Positions 1 through 9,035 are shown, numbered from the stretch's first letter. The stretch is 64,000 bases of DNA from Ferruginibacter sp. (GCA_016786725.1 JAEUVU010000004.1:239247-303246), one strand, 5' to 3'. Numbers and translations are program-made. Notes: generated by a model from the sequence alone, not told the origin.

Positions 1-932
1 GCAGGTAGTTTATTTAATTTAACAGCGCTATACTTTTCTTCCACCGCCCCAAAGCTGCTGTAAAAAAATGCCAGGCTGGGTATATCACTGCCTTCAAAAT
101 CGAGGAGCATATCTTCGCCTGCATGGTCTTTAATAAATGCATTGATGAGTGCATGCGATGCTCCCAGTGTTTTTCCATCAGGGTGATTGCCTACCATAAT
201 GTAATAGGCCCGTTTGTGCGAAAAGAAAAATGCAGCAGATGCGATCAATCTTCCTTCTTTTGTATAAGCGCCATAAGCAGTTGCTTTTTGCCTGCTATAT
301 AAAAATTCAAAAAGTTTTTCAAACCCATTAAAGTCAGCAACAGTAAGCGTGGAATTATTTGGTTGCTCCTTTGCCAGTTTAATCACACCGGCTATTGTAA
401 TATTTTTATTAATGCTTAACTGATACTGCTCACTCTTTTTGATATTCCGTTTTATATTATCCCGGTAACTATTGTACAAATTTTCGTAACTGTTATTCAG
501 GTTCAAAACATAATTTATCCGCTCGTACAAGGCAAAATCCTGCAGCTTAAAGAGATTGCCGGGGTTAAAATAAATGTCCCAGTATTTATATTTTGGCGGA
601 ACTGCCTGTAAAAATGCGTTGACAGTTTCGGCAGTAAGCTGATTGTGATCAACCGCCATCAGGTTTTGCAACCGCTGACGGGGTTTTAAGCGCCCAAACA
701 CACCCAGGCAGGCTGTAAATGGCGGCTGGTATAAATAATGAATGTTGTATTTTTTGTTCCAGGCAAGCGGCATCACGGCTTCGTAATCGCCCAGCACCAG
801 TGCATCCCAGTTCTTTGCCATCGCATCTAAATAAAATGAGTAAGCATATATTAATCCATTATCAGCTCTGTCAATACAGTCATCCCATTTGGTTTTATCT
901 ATCTGACGGTATGTGAGATATTTGATTTCCAC
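1..932 (-). CDS. GNAT/FemAB-like acyltransferase-fold protein, C-terminus beyond the window
   Basis: I translated this frame by hand from the minus strand. It is open from a GTG at 932 to the window edge, about 310 residues. A stretch around the middle (YRDNIKRNIKKSEQY) followed by KATAYGAYTKEGRLIASAAF and a segment on return of the substrate-bound fold (YYIMVGNHPDGKTLGASHAL) resembles the acyl-CoA N-acyltransferase fold of GNAT/FemAB-type proteins that are common in Bacteroidetes. The substrate cannot be told. The GTG lies 2 bases past the stop of the upstream peptidase gene, which suggests a two-gene transcript. No signal peptide is seen, so it is probably cytoplasmic. The reading frame is certain, the family is likely, and the start codon is the least sure part. 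Confidence 0.75.
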   Translation of the reverse strand, partial: MEIKYLTYRQIDKTKWDDCIDRADNGLIYAYSFYLDAMAKNWDALVLGDYEAVMPLAWNKKYNIHYLYQPPFTACLGVFGRLKPRQRLQNLMAVDHNQLTAETVNAFLQAVPPKYKYWDIYFNPGNLFKLQDFALYERINYVLNLNNSYENLYNSYRDNIKRNIKKSEQYQLSINKNITIAGVIKLAKEQPNNSTLTVADFNGFEKLFEFLYSRQKATAYGAYTKEGRLIASAAFFFSHKRAYYIMVGNHPDGKTLGASHALINAFIKDHAGEDMLLDFEGSDIPSLAFFYSSFGAVEEKYSAVKLNKLP

Positions 933-934
933 GA

Positions 935-3778
935 TCAGAGCGGGCTTTGCGGAACGAGTTTTTTGAGGCTGATATTTTGCAGGTCTATACTGAAAGCAAT
1001 ATTCTTCCAAAACCTTTTTTCTGTGATGGTAGATTTAAAATAGTCCTTGTATTCTTTGCTGTACAAAAGCGGCACATAAATATTCACCGTGTTTTTGAAT
1101 AAGGACAGTTGCAGGCCTGCATCATAAACAAACCTCGCTGTGGGTGCATTCTTTTTCCAGGCTTCTGCATAAGTTCCCACATCAACAAATACTTTAAGCG
1201 GCAGCTTAAAAGGCAATACCGCCAACGGGTTTATGGCATTGGGAATGGTTGAAGTGAAGTTTGCAGCAACCAGCCAGTCATCGGTTTTGCCAATCTTACT
1301 GCTTAAATAATCGGTGCGTACTTTAAAGCCGCCATCCCGTATCATGATCTGCTGGCTGGAAAACCCTTCAAACTCATTGCGGCCTACAAAATAATTGCTG
1401 TAGGTATAATCTTCATCGCCCTTGGGGCCGGTCATGTTTAAATGATAGCGGCCTGTTTCAAATTGTTTGATGAAAGTTTTGTCGCCCAGGTAAAAGAATT
1501 TGCCGGCAAACAACCTTACATCCATCCCTCCGCCTTTGGCATAATTGAAAAAATAATTACCTGTAAATGCAAGCCTGGCAAAACCTTCGCCCTGTTCCAC
1601 CTGCAGTTCGCCTTTGTACGGATACAATACCCGGCTGTTTTCAAGTACAAAACGCAACTGGTTAACATAGCGTGATTCGGTTGGGTACGTAATTACATCA
1701 ACCTGGTTTACCGTGTCTCTTGTAAACAACAAGCCCTGCTCGCTGATGAGGAAGGTTTTCCATTGCAGAAATTTGGTTATGCTGCTGCGTGGGTTTTTAC
1801 TGGCAAAAACATATTTAAGCGATGGCACTATTTTAGAGAAGCGCTGGGGATTTGTTGTATTGGTTGAATCGGTAAAGTTATCTCCTGAGAAAGTAGCACC
1901 TGCAACAGCTACTTCAAACTTCTGCCCATTATCACCAGGATAAAAAGTATAGCCCAGCCTGCCAATGCCATTAAACTGTTTGCTTTTGGTACCATATAAA
2001 GGCGCCACTACAAACTGAAAGTTATTAAGCGGCAAAGTGTAATTGTGCAGCAATGCACCTATCATAAACTTATCGTAAAAATTATAACCAATGGCAGGCG
2101 ATGCAAACATGTAATTGTGTTTATCCGTTTCTTTCAGGCTGAAGAAAGATGCAAAACGGACATCTTTTCTTACTGTTGATTTTTTTAAATCCCCTTTTTT
2201 ATTGAGCAATGCAAAAATGGCATCCGCATTTTTACCGCTTACATCTTCCACCACTTTTTTAAAATCTTCCGGGTAAGGATGTTTGAACTGCCAGCGTTTG
2301 TAATATTCCTGCATGGCTTTGTCAAATACATCTTTGCCCAATTCATCTTCCAGCAGTTTCATCCAGTCGCCTGTTTTAACGTAGGTAACCATGTTGTAGT
2401 TGAATGGCGTCATTTTTTCAGAGATGGTTTCAATGGGCTGGTCTTTTTTTATACCGGTTACAGTTTGCAGTAACGTATGCTGAATATCGTCTGGCAATCT
2501 TTTGTTGATAAACTTCGATCTGGTTTGTACAATATCAATATTTGTATTGCCATACTGCTGCAGTGAATAGCGGTTGTCATAATAGGTGTTCATGCCTTCA
2601 TCCATCCACGGATGCTTCCGTTCATTGGTTCCGATAATTGCCTGGAACCAGTTGTGCCCCACTTCATGATTGATAACAAAGTCGAGCATTTTTTCGCTGC
2701 CGCCATCATCTAATAAAGTGATGGTTGGATATTCCATACCACCACCGTTGCCGCCATCAACAACACTAACCACATTAAAAGGATATTCTCCCAGCCATTT
2801 GCTTTTGGTGAGGATAGCACGTTTGATCATAGCTATACTGTTCTTCCAGTTATCAGAATTCCTTAAATAATAAAAAGAGAACACATCAATTGTTCTTCCT
2901 GATGGAAGGTTTAATGTATCGTATGCTACAGAATATTCTTTATCTGCAAACCATGCAAAGTCATGAACATTATCTTGCTTGTAGTGCAATGTTTTTGTTT
3001 CTTTGGCAGAAGCTATCTTAGATGCAGTTTTTGATTTTCTACTATTGATTAACTCTTTTGATGGTGCATGCCTGTTAAGTCTGTCGGCCTTATTGAGTAA
3101 TGATTTCTTTTCACTTTCATCCTGCAGGTCACCGGTTGCAGCAACCACATAATTCTCCGGCAGTGTTATCTGCACTTCAAAACTGCCAAACTCTGCATAA
3201 AATTCACCCTGGTCTAAATAAGGCATGGGGTGCCAGCCTTTTCTATCGTACACTGCCGGTTTGGGATACCATTGCGTGATGTGATAGGCTTGATCTATAT
3301 GACCACCTCTTGAAAAATTATAAGGCAGCTTTACATGAAAAGGTGTTTCAATTTTTGCAGAAGCGTTTGGTGCAATGGGTTTGGGTAAAATAAGTTTGAT
3401 GATATCCTGGTGCTGCGGATGATCGGTTATTTTGGCTACCTCATTGTTTACTTTGAAATCGAGCCGGTTTATGTAACCACGTTTATCTGCATTGCTGAAA
3501 TAAAAACCGGTGCTGCCGTTCTCCAGGTCCTGGTCGGTAAAAGCAGTCCTGTCATTTTTAAATGCATTGGGCCAGAGATGAATCCAGATGAAGAACAAAG
3601 TATCGGGCGAATTGTTGTGATAATCCATTTTTACAAAACCATCCAGTGTATTGTCCTTATCATTAAGTGTTACATCAATTTTGTAGTTAACCTGTTGCTG
3701 CCAGTAAGGGGAGGGTTGGCAGTTGGCGGTTTGCAGTTGGCAAATGAACAGTATTATTAATAAGAGAAATCTTTTCAA
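935..3778 (-). CDS. M1 family metallopeptidase with C-terminal barrel-like domain
   Basis: A 947-residue zinc metallopeptidase of the M1 (gluzincin) family. Residues 1-20 form a signal peptide, so it is exported. Zinc ligands and catalytic residues are visible: HEVGH at about 371-375 and the second glutamate 19 residues later in MDEGMN (E394). The substrate-binding motif GGGMEYPT lies at about 346-353. M1 enzymes cleave N-terminal residues from peptides. Residues from about 565 to the end are unlike the helical C-terminal domain of classical M1 enzymes: they are rich in alternating aromatic and polar strands (GIGRLGYTFYP, RLAFTGNYFFNY), as in outer-membrane barrels. I infer a surface or periplasmic peptidase anchored by a barrel. 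A lysine- and serine-rich insert sits at about 222-262. The signal-peptide codons contain four 7-base repeats (3715-3742). Confidence 0.93.
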   Translation of the reverse strand: MKRFLLLIILFICQLQTANCQPSPYWQQQVNYKIDVTLNDKDNTLDGFVKMDYHNNSPDTLFFIWIHLWPNAFKNDRTAFTDQDLENGSTGFYFSNADKRGYINRLDFKVNNEVAKITDHPQHQDIIKLILPKPIAPNASAKIETPFHVKLPYNFSRGGHIDQAYHITQWYPKPAVYDRKGWHPMPYLDQGEFYAEFGSFEVQITLPENYVVAATGDLQDESEKKSLLNKADRLNRHAPSKELINSRKSKTASKIASAKETKTLHYKQDNVHDFAWFADKEYSVAYDTLNLPSGRTIDVFSFYYLRNSDNWKNSIAMIKRAILTKSKWLGEYPFNVVSVVDGGNGGGMEYPTITLLDDGGSEKMLDFVINHEVGHNWFQAIIGTNERKHPWMDEGMNTYYDNRYSLQQYGNTNIDIVQTRSKFINKRLPDDIQHTLLQTVTGIKKDQPIETISEKMTPFNYNMVTYVKTGDWMKLLEDELGKDVFDKAMQEYYKRWQFKHPYPEDFKKVVEDVSGKNADAIFALLNKKGDLKKSTVRKDVRFASFFSLKETDKHNYMFASPAIGYNFYDKFMIGALLHNYTLPLNNFQFVVAPLYGTKSKQFNGIGRLGYTFYPGDNGQKFEVAVAGATFSGDNFTDSTNTTNPQRFSKIVPSLKYVFASKNPRSSITKFLQWKTFLISEQGLLFTRDTVNQVDVITYPTESRYVNQLRFVLENSRVLYPYKGELQVEQGEGFARLAFTGNYFFNYAKGGGMDVRLFAGKFFYLGDKTFIKQFETGRYHLNMTGPKGDEDYTYSNYFVGRNEFEGFSSQQIMIRDGGFKVRTDYLSSKIGKTDDWLVAANFTSTIPNAINPLAVLPFKLPLKVFVDVGTYAEAWKKNAPTARFVYDAGLQLSLFKNTVNIYVPLLYSKEYKDYFKSTITEKRFWKNIAFSIDLQNISLKKLVPQSPL
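3715..3742. repeat. Four 7-base repeats inside the M1 peptidase signal-peptide codons
   Basis: Plus-strand units read GTTGGCA, GTTGGCG, GTTTGCA, GTTGGCA with no spacing. They lie in the coding sequence for the end of the signal peptide and the first mature residues (CQLQTANCQ). The same unit, in reverse complement, recurs 40 kb away next to the der start codon. Confidence 0.8.
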
Positions 3779-3815
3779 AACAAAAGAGTTTTACCAAAAA
3801 TAAACAAACGCTTTA

Positions 3816-3850
3816 TTCATTCCTAATTCCTGATTCTCAACTCCTGATTC
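3816..3850. repeat. Five 7-base repeats ending 2 bases from a stop codon
   Basis: Units are TTCATTC, CTAATTC, CTGATTC, TCAACTC and CTGATTC in direct succession. The array sits in the gap between the M1 peptidase start and the stop codon (3853-3855) of the sugar transferase gene and ends 2 bases short of that stop. Confidence 0.85.
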
Positions 3851-3852
3851 TT

Positions 3853-5250
3853 TTATTTTCCTTTCCCGGAGAGAATTATACGGATAGTATGCAGCATAAT
3901 TTTAAAATCAAGCGCCAGCGAAACATTTTCAATATACATAAGATCGTATGGCATCCTTTCTATCATTTCTTCCACAGTTTCGGCGTAGCCAAATTTAACC
4001 ATGCCCCAACTGCTGAGGCCTGGTTTTACTTTTAGTAAGAAATTATATTCAGGATGTTTTTCGGTGATCTTATCAATGTAGAATCTTCTTTCTGGCCTTG
4101 GGCCAACCAGGCTCATTTCTCCTTTAAGGATATTCCATAACTGAGGCAGTTCATCAAGCCGCCATTTGCGCATGATGCGTCCCCAGGGTGTAATGCGTGG
4201 ATCATCATCACTGCTCAGTTCAGGCCCGTTTTTTTCAGCATCGGGTATCATGCTCCTGAATTTGATCATGGTAAAAGGGCGGCCTTTGTAACCGATGCGT
4301 TCCTGCAGATAAAAGAGGGCTCCTTTTGAAGATAATTTTACCCTGATGGCTGTATAAATAAAAAGCGGGAACAGTATTATAAGGCTGAATATACTTGCGG
4401 TAATATCCAGCAGCCTTTTTATATGCTGCTGCCATTGCGGCATTAAACCCGATTGCAGTTCTATCAACGGAATGCCAAGCACATTGTTTGTTTTAACCGA
4501 ACCGCTGATGATATCTACTGTATCGGCAGTTAATTTAATATTCACCTCGGTGTTGCTGAGTTGCTGCAGTATTTTTTCAAGCTGGCTTCTTTCCTTTTTT
4601 TCTACCGCAATGATCAGTTCTTCAATTTTATTTTGCCTGATGATGGCATTTGCATTATCGGCATTGCCCAGGTTAACAATATCCGGCGGCAGGGCAGAAC
4701 CGTGGTTGCCATTGGTATTTGCAAAACCTGTGATGCGGTAACCCGTTTTTTCTTTATTGTTAACGATGGAATGATAAAGATTACCGGCATTGGTGCTGGA
4801 ACCGAGAATGAGTGTGTTGAAAAAAACAGTACCCTTATTAAGCTGAGATTTGGCAATGTTTAAAAAGCACAATCTTATGCAGAAGGTAACCAGTGTTTGT
4901 ATAAGCCACAGCGACAGAAATTCTTTGTAATAAATAGTATAATCGCCGGTTGCATCATATAATAAGAACAAAAACAGTATGCAGATGCTTGCAAAAAAAG
5001 TATAAACAAGTGTATTGAAAAATTCTACCAGCCTCGATTTATGATACAGGTTGCGGTAGGTGCCCACCAGGTAATATACCATCAGCCAGATGAACGGAAA
5101 CAATACCAGGCCGATGTAAAACCTGGGACCGATTACAAAAGGTTCTTTGATGATATACTTTCTTGCAAAATAAAAACCGACCCAGGAGAGTATGGCTGCT
5201 ATGCAATCACCTAAGGCATACCAGCTGATATGTATTCTGGGTTGGTTCAA
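3853..5250 (-). CDS. Exopolysaccharide polyprenyl glycosylphosphotransferase
   Basis: A 465-residue membrane enzyme of the WcaJ/WbaP type that moves a sugar phosphate from a nucleotide sugar to undecaprenyl phosphate, the first step in building capsule or O-antigen repeat units. Four hydrophobic helices lie in residues 10-130, followed by a soluble CoA-binding-like domain (about 140-250) and a fifth membrane segment at about 282-302. The catalytic bacterial sugar transferase domain follows to the end, with KFRSM, the [22 protein letters not shown] region and conserved arginines. The length is normal for the family. No other glycan genes lie beside it, so it may be an unlinked initiating transferase; which sugar it uses cannot be read from the sequence. 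Confidence 0.93.
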   Translation of the reverse strand: MNQPRIHISWYALGDCIAAILSWVGFYFARKYIIKEPFVIGPRFYIGLVLFPFIWLMVYYLVGTYRNLYHKSRLVEFFNTLVYTFFASICILFLFLLYDATGDYTIYYKEFLSLWLIQTLVTFCIRLCFLNIAKSQLNKGTVFFNTLILGSSTNAGNLYHSIVNNKEKTGYRITGFANTNGNHGSALPPDIVNLGNADNANAIIRQNKIEELIIAVEKKERSQLEKILQQLSNTEVNIKLTADTVDIISGSVKTNNVLGIPLIELQSGLMPQWQQHIKRLLDITASIFSLIILFPLFIYTAIRVKLSSKGALFYLQERIGYKGRPFTMIKFRSMIPDAEKNGPELSSDDDPRITPWGRIMRKWRLDELPQLWNILKGEMSLVGPRPERRFYIDKITEKHPEYNFLLKVKPGLSSWGMVKFGYAETVEEMIERMPYDLMYIENVSLALDFKIMLHTIRIILSGKGK

Positions 5251-5302
5251 GGTATAATTCTGATCAGCGTAAAACGAATTTTTTCTGGTATTTATTTTTC
5301 AG

Positions 5303-5370
5303 CTGTCAGCCTGAGCCTGTCGAAGGCGGGTTCTTTCATCATACCGGTTTCGACAAACTCAACCTGACAG
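5303..5370. repeat. Inverted dispersed repeat, GTCGAAA family
   Basis: Two arms of about 25 bases face each other: CTGTCAGCCTGAGCCTGTCG at 5303 onward and its near reverse complement ending CAACCTGACAG at 5370. Related sequences occur at 11657-11738 and 57276-57370. This is a REP-like palindromic repeat in the gap between two minus-strand genes and could fold as a long mRNA hairpin. Confidence 0.8.
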
Positions 5371-5420
5371 CATTATTTAATTTAAGGTCATCATTTGCAG
5401 GCAGCAGTTGGTAATCTTTA

Positions 5421-6392
5421 TTAATGGCTCGTTGCATTCCCGATCTTTTCAAGTATCTGGTGAGCAACTTCCATAGCACGGAAACCATCCAGCACACTCA
5501 CTGGTGTATCGGTATTGTTCAAAATGGCATTGCGGAATTCTTCCAGCTCCATCTTAATCGCATTTACTTCCTGCACCTGCGGATTGGCAATAGCTACGGT
5601 TTTTTTGCCGCTGTTGGTTTCAATATCAAAAGTAAAAGTGTTGCTGTCACCGGGTGAATCCAGGCGGATGATCTCTGTTTTCTTTTCTAAAAAATCAATG
5701 CCGATATATGCATCTTTCTGAAACAGGCGCATCTTACGCATCTTCTTCATGGAGATACGGCTGCTGGTAAGGTTGGCCACACAGCCATTATCAAACTCAA
5801 TGCGAACGTTGGCAATATCCGGCGTATCGCTCATTACAGCCACGCCATTAGCGCTTATATAATTTACATTGCTTTTTACAAGGCTTAAAATGATGTCAAT
5901 ATCATGTATCATCAGGTCCAGTATCACACTTACATCGGTGCCACGTGGATTGAATTGTGCCAGGCGGTGCACTTCAATAAACATTGGCTGTAAAACCTGG
6001 TTTTTTAAAGAAAGAAATGCAGGATTAAAACGTTCAACATGCCCCACCTGAAATTTGATGTTTGCTTCTTTGGCAAGTTTTACCAGTTCCTTTGCTTCTT
6101 CCATAGTATTGGCCAATGGCTTTTCCACAAAAACATGTTTGCCTTTTTTTATGGCCAGTTCGCAAAGTTCAAAATGGCTGGTTGTAGGAGCCACAATGTC
6201 AACTGCATCGCTGGCATCTATCAATTCCTCCGCATTGGCAAAACGGGGTATCTGGTATTTTTGAGCAACCAGCGCTGCGTTGGCATCGTCTGTATCAACA
6301 AAACCTGTTAACTGAATACCTTCAATTTCGGCCCAGTTATTTAAATGAAATTTACCCAGGTGGCCAGCGCCTATTACTCCTATTTTTAGCAT
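5421..6392 (-). CDS. Gfo/Idh/MocA family oxidoreductase
   Basis: A 323-residue NAD(P)-dependent oxidoreductase. The N-terminal Rossmann fold opens with GVIGAGHLGKFH (residues 5-16), and the family motif EKP is at about 90-92, where the lysine acts in substrate and cofactor binding. The C-terminal half has the alpha/beta substrate domain with the MIHDIDIILSLV segment, typical of enzymes acting on sugars or inositols. The exact substrate is unknown; the neighbouring sugar-phosphate transferase makes nucleotide-sugar or surface-glycan metabolism plausible, but this is inference. No signal peptide, so cytoplasmic. The start is an ATG with a normal family N-terminus. Confidence 0.93.
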   Translation of the reverse strand: MLKIGVIGAGHLGKFHLNNWAEIEGIQLTGFVDTDDANAALVAQKYQIPRFANAEELIDASDAVDIVAPTTSHFELCELAIKKGKHVFVEKPLANTMEEAKELVKLAKEANIKFQVGHVERFNPAFLSLKNQVLQPMFIEVHRLAQFNPRGTDVSVILDLMIHDIDIILSLVKSNVNYISANGVAVMSDTPDIANVRIEFDNGCVANLTSSRISMKKMRKMRLFQKDAYIGIDFLEKKTEIIRLDSPGDSNTFTFDIETNSGKKTVAIANPQVQEVNAIKMELEEFRNAILNNTDTPVSVLDGFRAMEVAHQILEKIGNATSH

Positions 6393-6413
6393 GATGTTTT
6401 ACTGTAGTTAATA

Positions 6414-6499
6414 AGGCAAAAGTAAAAAGGCAAAATTCAAAATGTGCAATGCAATTATTTTGAGGTTCAGTTTTTTACTTTTGAATTTTGATTTTTGAC
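6414..6499. repeat. Inverted pair of 7-base repeat arrays filling a gene gap
   Basis: Arm one (6414-6448) reads AGGCAAA, AGTAAAA, AGGCAAA, ATTCAAA, ATGTGCA. Arm two (6472-6499) reads TTTTTAC, TTTTGAA, TTTTGAT, TTTTGAC and is roughly the reverse complement of arm one. Arm two touches the accA stop codon (6500-6502) with no spacing. The pair occupies most of the 107-base gap between accA and the oxidoreductase gene. Confidence 0.85.
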
Positions 6500-7486
6500 T
6501 TAATTTTCCGTTACAGCAGCTTCTTCCCAAAAACCCATCTTCCCAAACTTTTCAATGCGTTGTTCAACTCTTTTATCGGGGTCAATACTTTTTAATTCTT
6601 TTAAAACCGGGAGGAGGTAATCCTTTAAAATATCGGCAGCCTGCTGGTAATCCCAGTGGGTGCCTCCCAAAGGTTCAGGTATCACACCATCCACCAGGCC
6701 AAAGCCAAGCATGTCATTACCAGTAAGGCGCAGTTGTTCGGCCGCTGTTTCTTTTTTATCCCAGCTACGCCATAAAATACTGCTGCAGCTTTCTGGTGAT
6801 ATTACGGTGTACCAGGTATTCTCCATCATAAAAACCCTGTCGCCTACACCAATGCCCAAGGCACCACCGCTGGCACCTTCGCCGATTATCACACATATTA
6901 CCGGCACTTTCAGCCTTATCATTTCATAAATATTACGGGCAATGGCTTCGCCCTGTCCTCTTTCCTCCGCCTCCAGTCCGGGGAAAGCGCCGGGCGTATC
7001 AATCAATGTAATAACCGGTTTGTTGAATTTCTCTGCCAGTTTCATCAGGCGCAAAGCTTTTCTGTAGCCTTCAGGATTGGCCATACCAAAATTGCGCAGT
7101 TGGCGGGTTTTGGTATTGCTGCCTTTTTGCTGGCCCAGTATCATTACCGTTTCACCACCCAGTTTAGCAAAACCGCCCACCATGGCTTTATCATCCTTCA
7201 CATTCCTGTCGCCGTGCAGTTCAATAAAATCAGTACACATATTTTCTATGTACTTTAAGGTATAGGGCCTGTCCGGGTGGCGGCTCAGTTGCACTTTTTG
7301 CCAGGGGGTAATATTGGCGGTAATATGTTTTTTGGTTTCAATGATCCTTTCTTCCAGCATGGCAATGGCACCACTCATATTTGTTTTCGACTTTTCGGAA
7401 GTGATTTTAAGCTGCTCTATCTGGTCGTATAGCTCTTTAATGGGTTTTTCGAAGTCGAGAAACTGGCGTTTTTTTAATTCGATCAT
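6500..7486 (-). CDS. accA: Acetyl-CoA carboxylase carboxyltransferase subunit alpha
   Basis: A 328-residue AccA, the alpha half of the carboxyltransferase that passes CO2 from carboxybiotin to acetyl-CoA to make malonyl-CoA, the first committed step of fatty acid synthesis. The crotonase-fold core is clear: [18 protein letters not shown], then [20 protein letters not shown] and the [18 protein letters not shown] segment, all hallmarks of AccA. The N-terminal helical region ([12 protein letters not shown]) and total length match the family. The beta subunit (AccD) is not in the window, as is common in Bacteroidetes. The ATG at 7486 gives the expected N-terminus. Confidence 0.98.
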   Translation of the reverse strand: MIELKKRQFLDFEKPIKELYDQIEQLKITSEKSKTNMSGAIAMLEERIIETKKHITANITPWQKVQLSRHPDRPYTLKYIENMCTDFIELHGDRNVKDDKAMVGGFAKLGGETVMILGQQKGSNTKTRQLRNFGMANPEGYRKALRLMKLAEKFNKPVITLIDTPGAFPGLEAEERGQGEAIARNIYEMIRLKVPVICVIIGEGASGGALGIGVGDRVFMMENTWYTVISPESCSSILWRSWDKKETAAEQLRLTGNDMLGFGLVDGVIPEPLGGTHWDYQQAADILKDYLLPVLKELKSIDPDKRVEQRIEKFGKMGFWEEAAVTEN

Positions 7487-7588
7487 GTAGTTGGGTTACA
7501 ATTTAAATTAACAGTTTAATGTTATTTGAATCTTAAGGAACTGTAAGATAGTTTGTAAAATTAGTGCTTACAATTTTTTTATAAAAGT

Positions 7589-7620
7589 TTTGGAAGGGGA
7601 AAGTAAGAAACCTATCTTTG
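7589..7620 (+). promoter_or_regulatory. Bacteroidetes-type promoter for tRNA-Asp
   Basis: TTTG at 7589-7592 and TATCTTTG (TAnnTTTG) at 7613-7620 are separated by 20 bases, matching the primary sigma consensus of Bacteroidetes. Transcription would start a few bases later, giving a leader of about 50 bases before the tRNA. Confidence 0.8.
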
Positions 7621-7679
7621 CCGTCCTGAAAAATGAGCAAATGCCGACATCCGGTTTTAAAGTCAGCACTCAGGTAGTT

Positions 7680-7753
7680 GGATCGGTAGTTCAGTTGGTT
7701 AGAATGCTGCCCTGTCACGGCAGAGGTCGCGGGTTCGAGTCCCGTCCGGTCCG
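7680..7753 (+). tRNA. tRNA-Asp (anticodon GTC)
   Basis: A full cloverleaf can be drawn. The acceptor stem pairs GGATCGG with CCGGTCC, with discriminator base G at 7753. The anticodon stem CTGCC/GGCAG (7707-7711 and 7719-7723) holds loop CTGTCAC with anticodon GTC at 7714-7716. The T arm contains GGTTCGAGTCC. The 3' CCA is not encoded (the next bases are CAA), so it must be added after transcription. It has its own promoter and terminator and is a single-gene unit. Confidence 0.97.
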
Positions 7754-7765
7754 CAAGTACAACTC

Positions 7766-7802
7766 AAAAGCCTTGTAAATGTTTAGTTTACGAGGCTTTT
7801 TT
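7766..7802 (+). terminator. Rho-independent terminator after tRNA-Asp
   Basis: A stem pairs AAAAGCCTTGTAAA with TTTACGAGGCTTTT, with a short loop between, and a T run follows. It sits 12 bases after the tRNA. Confidence 0.85.
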
Positions 7803-7835
7803 CATCTTAGGTGTCAATTTTTTTTGTCATAGAAA

Positions 7836-8033
7836 TCAACGGCAACAGTTCACGGCGGCACTGCTTATCTGCGGCGGCAAAAAAATAACTAGAGCCGGTT
7901 CTGTTTGTTTAAGGTACTCCGATGCATGCTCAAGCATTTTTACAGGATCCGGTGTTATGCCTTTGCCCATAAACTGGATATTTATCAAAAGGCACATATC
8001 GCCTTCGCCTTCTACAACAAGTACTTTTTTTAT
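7836..8033 (-). pseudogene. Remnant of a response-regulator receiver domain
   Basis: Translating the minus strand from 8033 gives 65 codons that begin IKKVLVVEGEGDMCLL and continue with MLEHASEYLKQTEPALVI before a stop at 7836. This matches the start of a CheY-like receiver domain (KKVLVVEDE, first and second strands and helices). The start codon is ATA instead of ATG. One residue of the acidic pocket is replaced (EGEG for EDEG), the phospho-acceptor aspartate after LVI is missing (FLPP instead of a D-x-x-LP type motif) and the frame stops at half length. It is too short and damaged to work. The rest of the gap to 8157 shows no other gene. Confidence 0.6.
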
Positions 8034-8157
8034 TTTAAAGTTGCGATTATTTTTTTATTGAACTTTGGGGGTTGGTTAAACCAGCAGCCTGTTTAATGGC
8101 AATGAGAATAAGTATATTGCACAAAGCCCTCATCGCACCTTACAATACATAAAAAGC

Positions 8158-8556
8158 TTAGGGAACGACATTAAACTCCAGCGCCGACATTAAAAAAGCA
8201 TAGCTGCCCGTGGAAGCAGAAGCAGGTAAATAAGTGCCAAAATAAATAGAGTAACTGCCTGTCGGAAGCCAGATGGGAAAGGTGTTGGTAATATTTGTTG
8301 AAACCCTGGATAAAGGGGTGCCATCTAAAAACAGCAGATAATTGCCGGCAATAAAATTGATACTCTCTATTTTTAAAACTTTGTTGGCAGGTACTGTAAA
8401 CGTGCGGTATAAAATAGTATCGGCGCAGCCGCCTGAACAGGTAGAAATGGAATCAGCCTGTAAAATAACAACCCGGTTGAATTGTAAATTGTTTTGGGCC
8501 GTGCCTGCATAGCAGCAAAGCATCAGTATGCATATAAAAAGTATCTTTTTCATCAT
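8158..8556 (-). CDS. Hypothetical secreted protein
   Basis: A 132-residue protein with a clear signal peptide ending in AGTAQ (about residues 1-20). The mature part is small and strand-rich, with phrases such as NKVLKIESINFIAGNYLLFLDG and GSYSIYFGTYLP that suggest a beta-sandwich, and two nearby cysteines (CSGGC) that could form a disulphide. I do not recognise a named family. It lies 9 bases after the stop of the upstream secreted protein gene on the same strand, so the two form an operon. Two ATG codons in tandem are possible starts (8556 or 8553). Confidence 0.75.
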   Translation of the reverse strand: MMKKILFICILMLCCYAGTAQNNLQFNRVVILQADSISTCSGGCADTILYRTFTVPANKVLKIESINFIAGNYLLFLDGTPLSRVSTNITNTFPIWLPTGSYSIYFGTYLPASASTGSYAFLMSALEFNVVP

Positions 8557-8565
8557 GGCTTGTTT

Positions 8566-8904
8566 CTAAAATCCTTTGGTGGTGTAAATAAGGGTGTTTT
8601 GTTTATCGGTGCTCACGGCAGTGGTTACCAACAGGTACCAGGCAGCGCCGTTGTAATAATAAAAACCGGCATCGCCATCGGTTTGATAAATGAGTAAACC
8701 GGTTGCAGGTGTTGCAATATTGTTTTTCTGCAGGTTGGTCATCCGGGGTATCAGCAAACCTTTGGTGGTGCTGCTCACATCCAGCATGGCAGAAGTATCA
8801 GCCACAGCAGCAGTGGTGTTAATACTTACAGACTGGGCAAGAGCGTTTAAACTAAAACACGTAGCGATGAATGCAGCAGCAATCTTTAATGTTGGTTTTG
8901 GCAT
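8566..8904 (-). CDS. Small secreted protein with tail-fibre-like GLLIPRMT motif
   Basis: A 112-residue protein with a signal peptide ending at SLNALAQ (about residue 24). The mature part carries the pattern [15 protein letters not shown], then [20 protein letters not shown]. This is the N-terminal motif of a large group of Bacteroidetes secreted proteins that resemble phage tail-fibre or collar proteins. Here the usual long C-terminal part is missing and the protein ends soon after the motif, so it may be a minimal or shortened form. It is the first gene of a two-gene unit with the secreted protein at 8158-8556. Role unknown. Confidence 0.75.
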   Translation of the reverse strand: MPKPTLKIAAAFIATCFSLNALAQSVSINTTAAVADTSAMLDVSSTTKGLLIPRMTNLQKNNIATPATGLLIYQTDGDAGFYYYNGAAWYLLVTTAVSTDKQNTLIYTTKGF

Positions 8905-9035
8905 GGTAAGCTTTAATGACCGGCAAGATACAGGTTTTGTCCAGAACTGGAAAAGAATAAAACATACTGTTTACGGTACTGTGTACTGATAAAAATCATA
9001 CTATCCGAAGGCATATTAATTGATACCTTGTATTA

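Noticed and set aside
7590..7778. Plus-strand frame of 62 codons
   Set aside because: It spans the tRNA-Asp promoter and the tRNA itself.
7905..8096. Plus-strand frame of 63 codons
   Set aside because: It is antisense to the clear receiver-domain remnant and has no features of its own.
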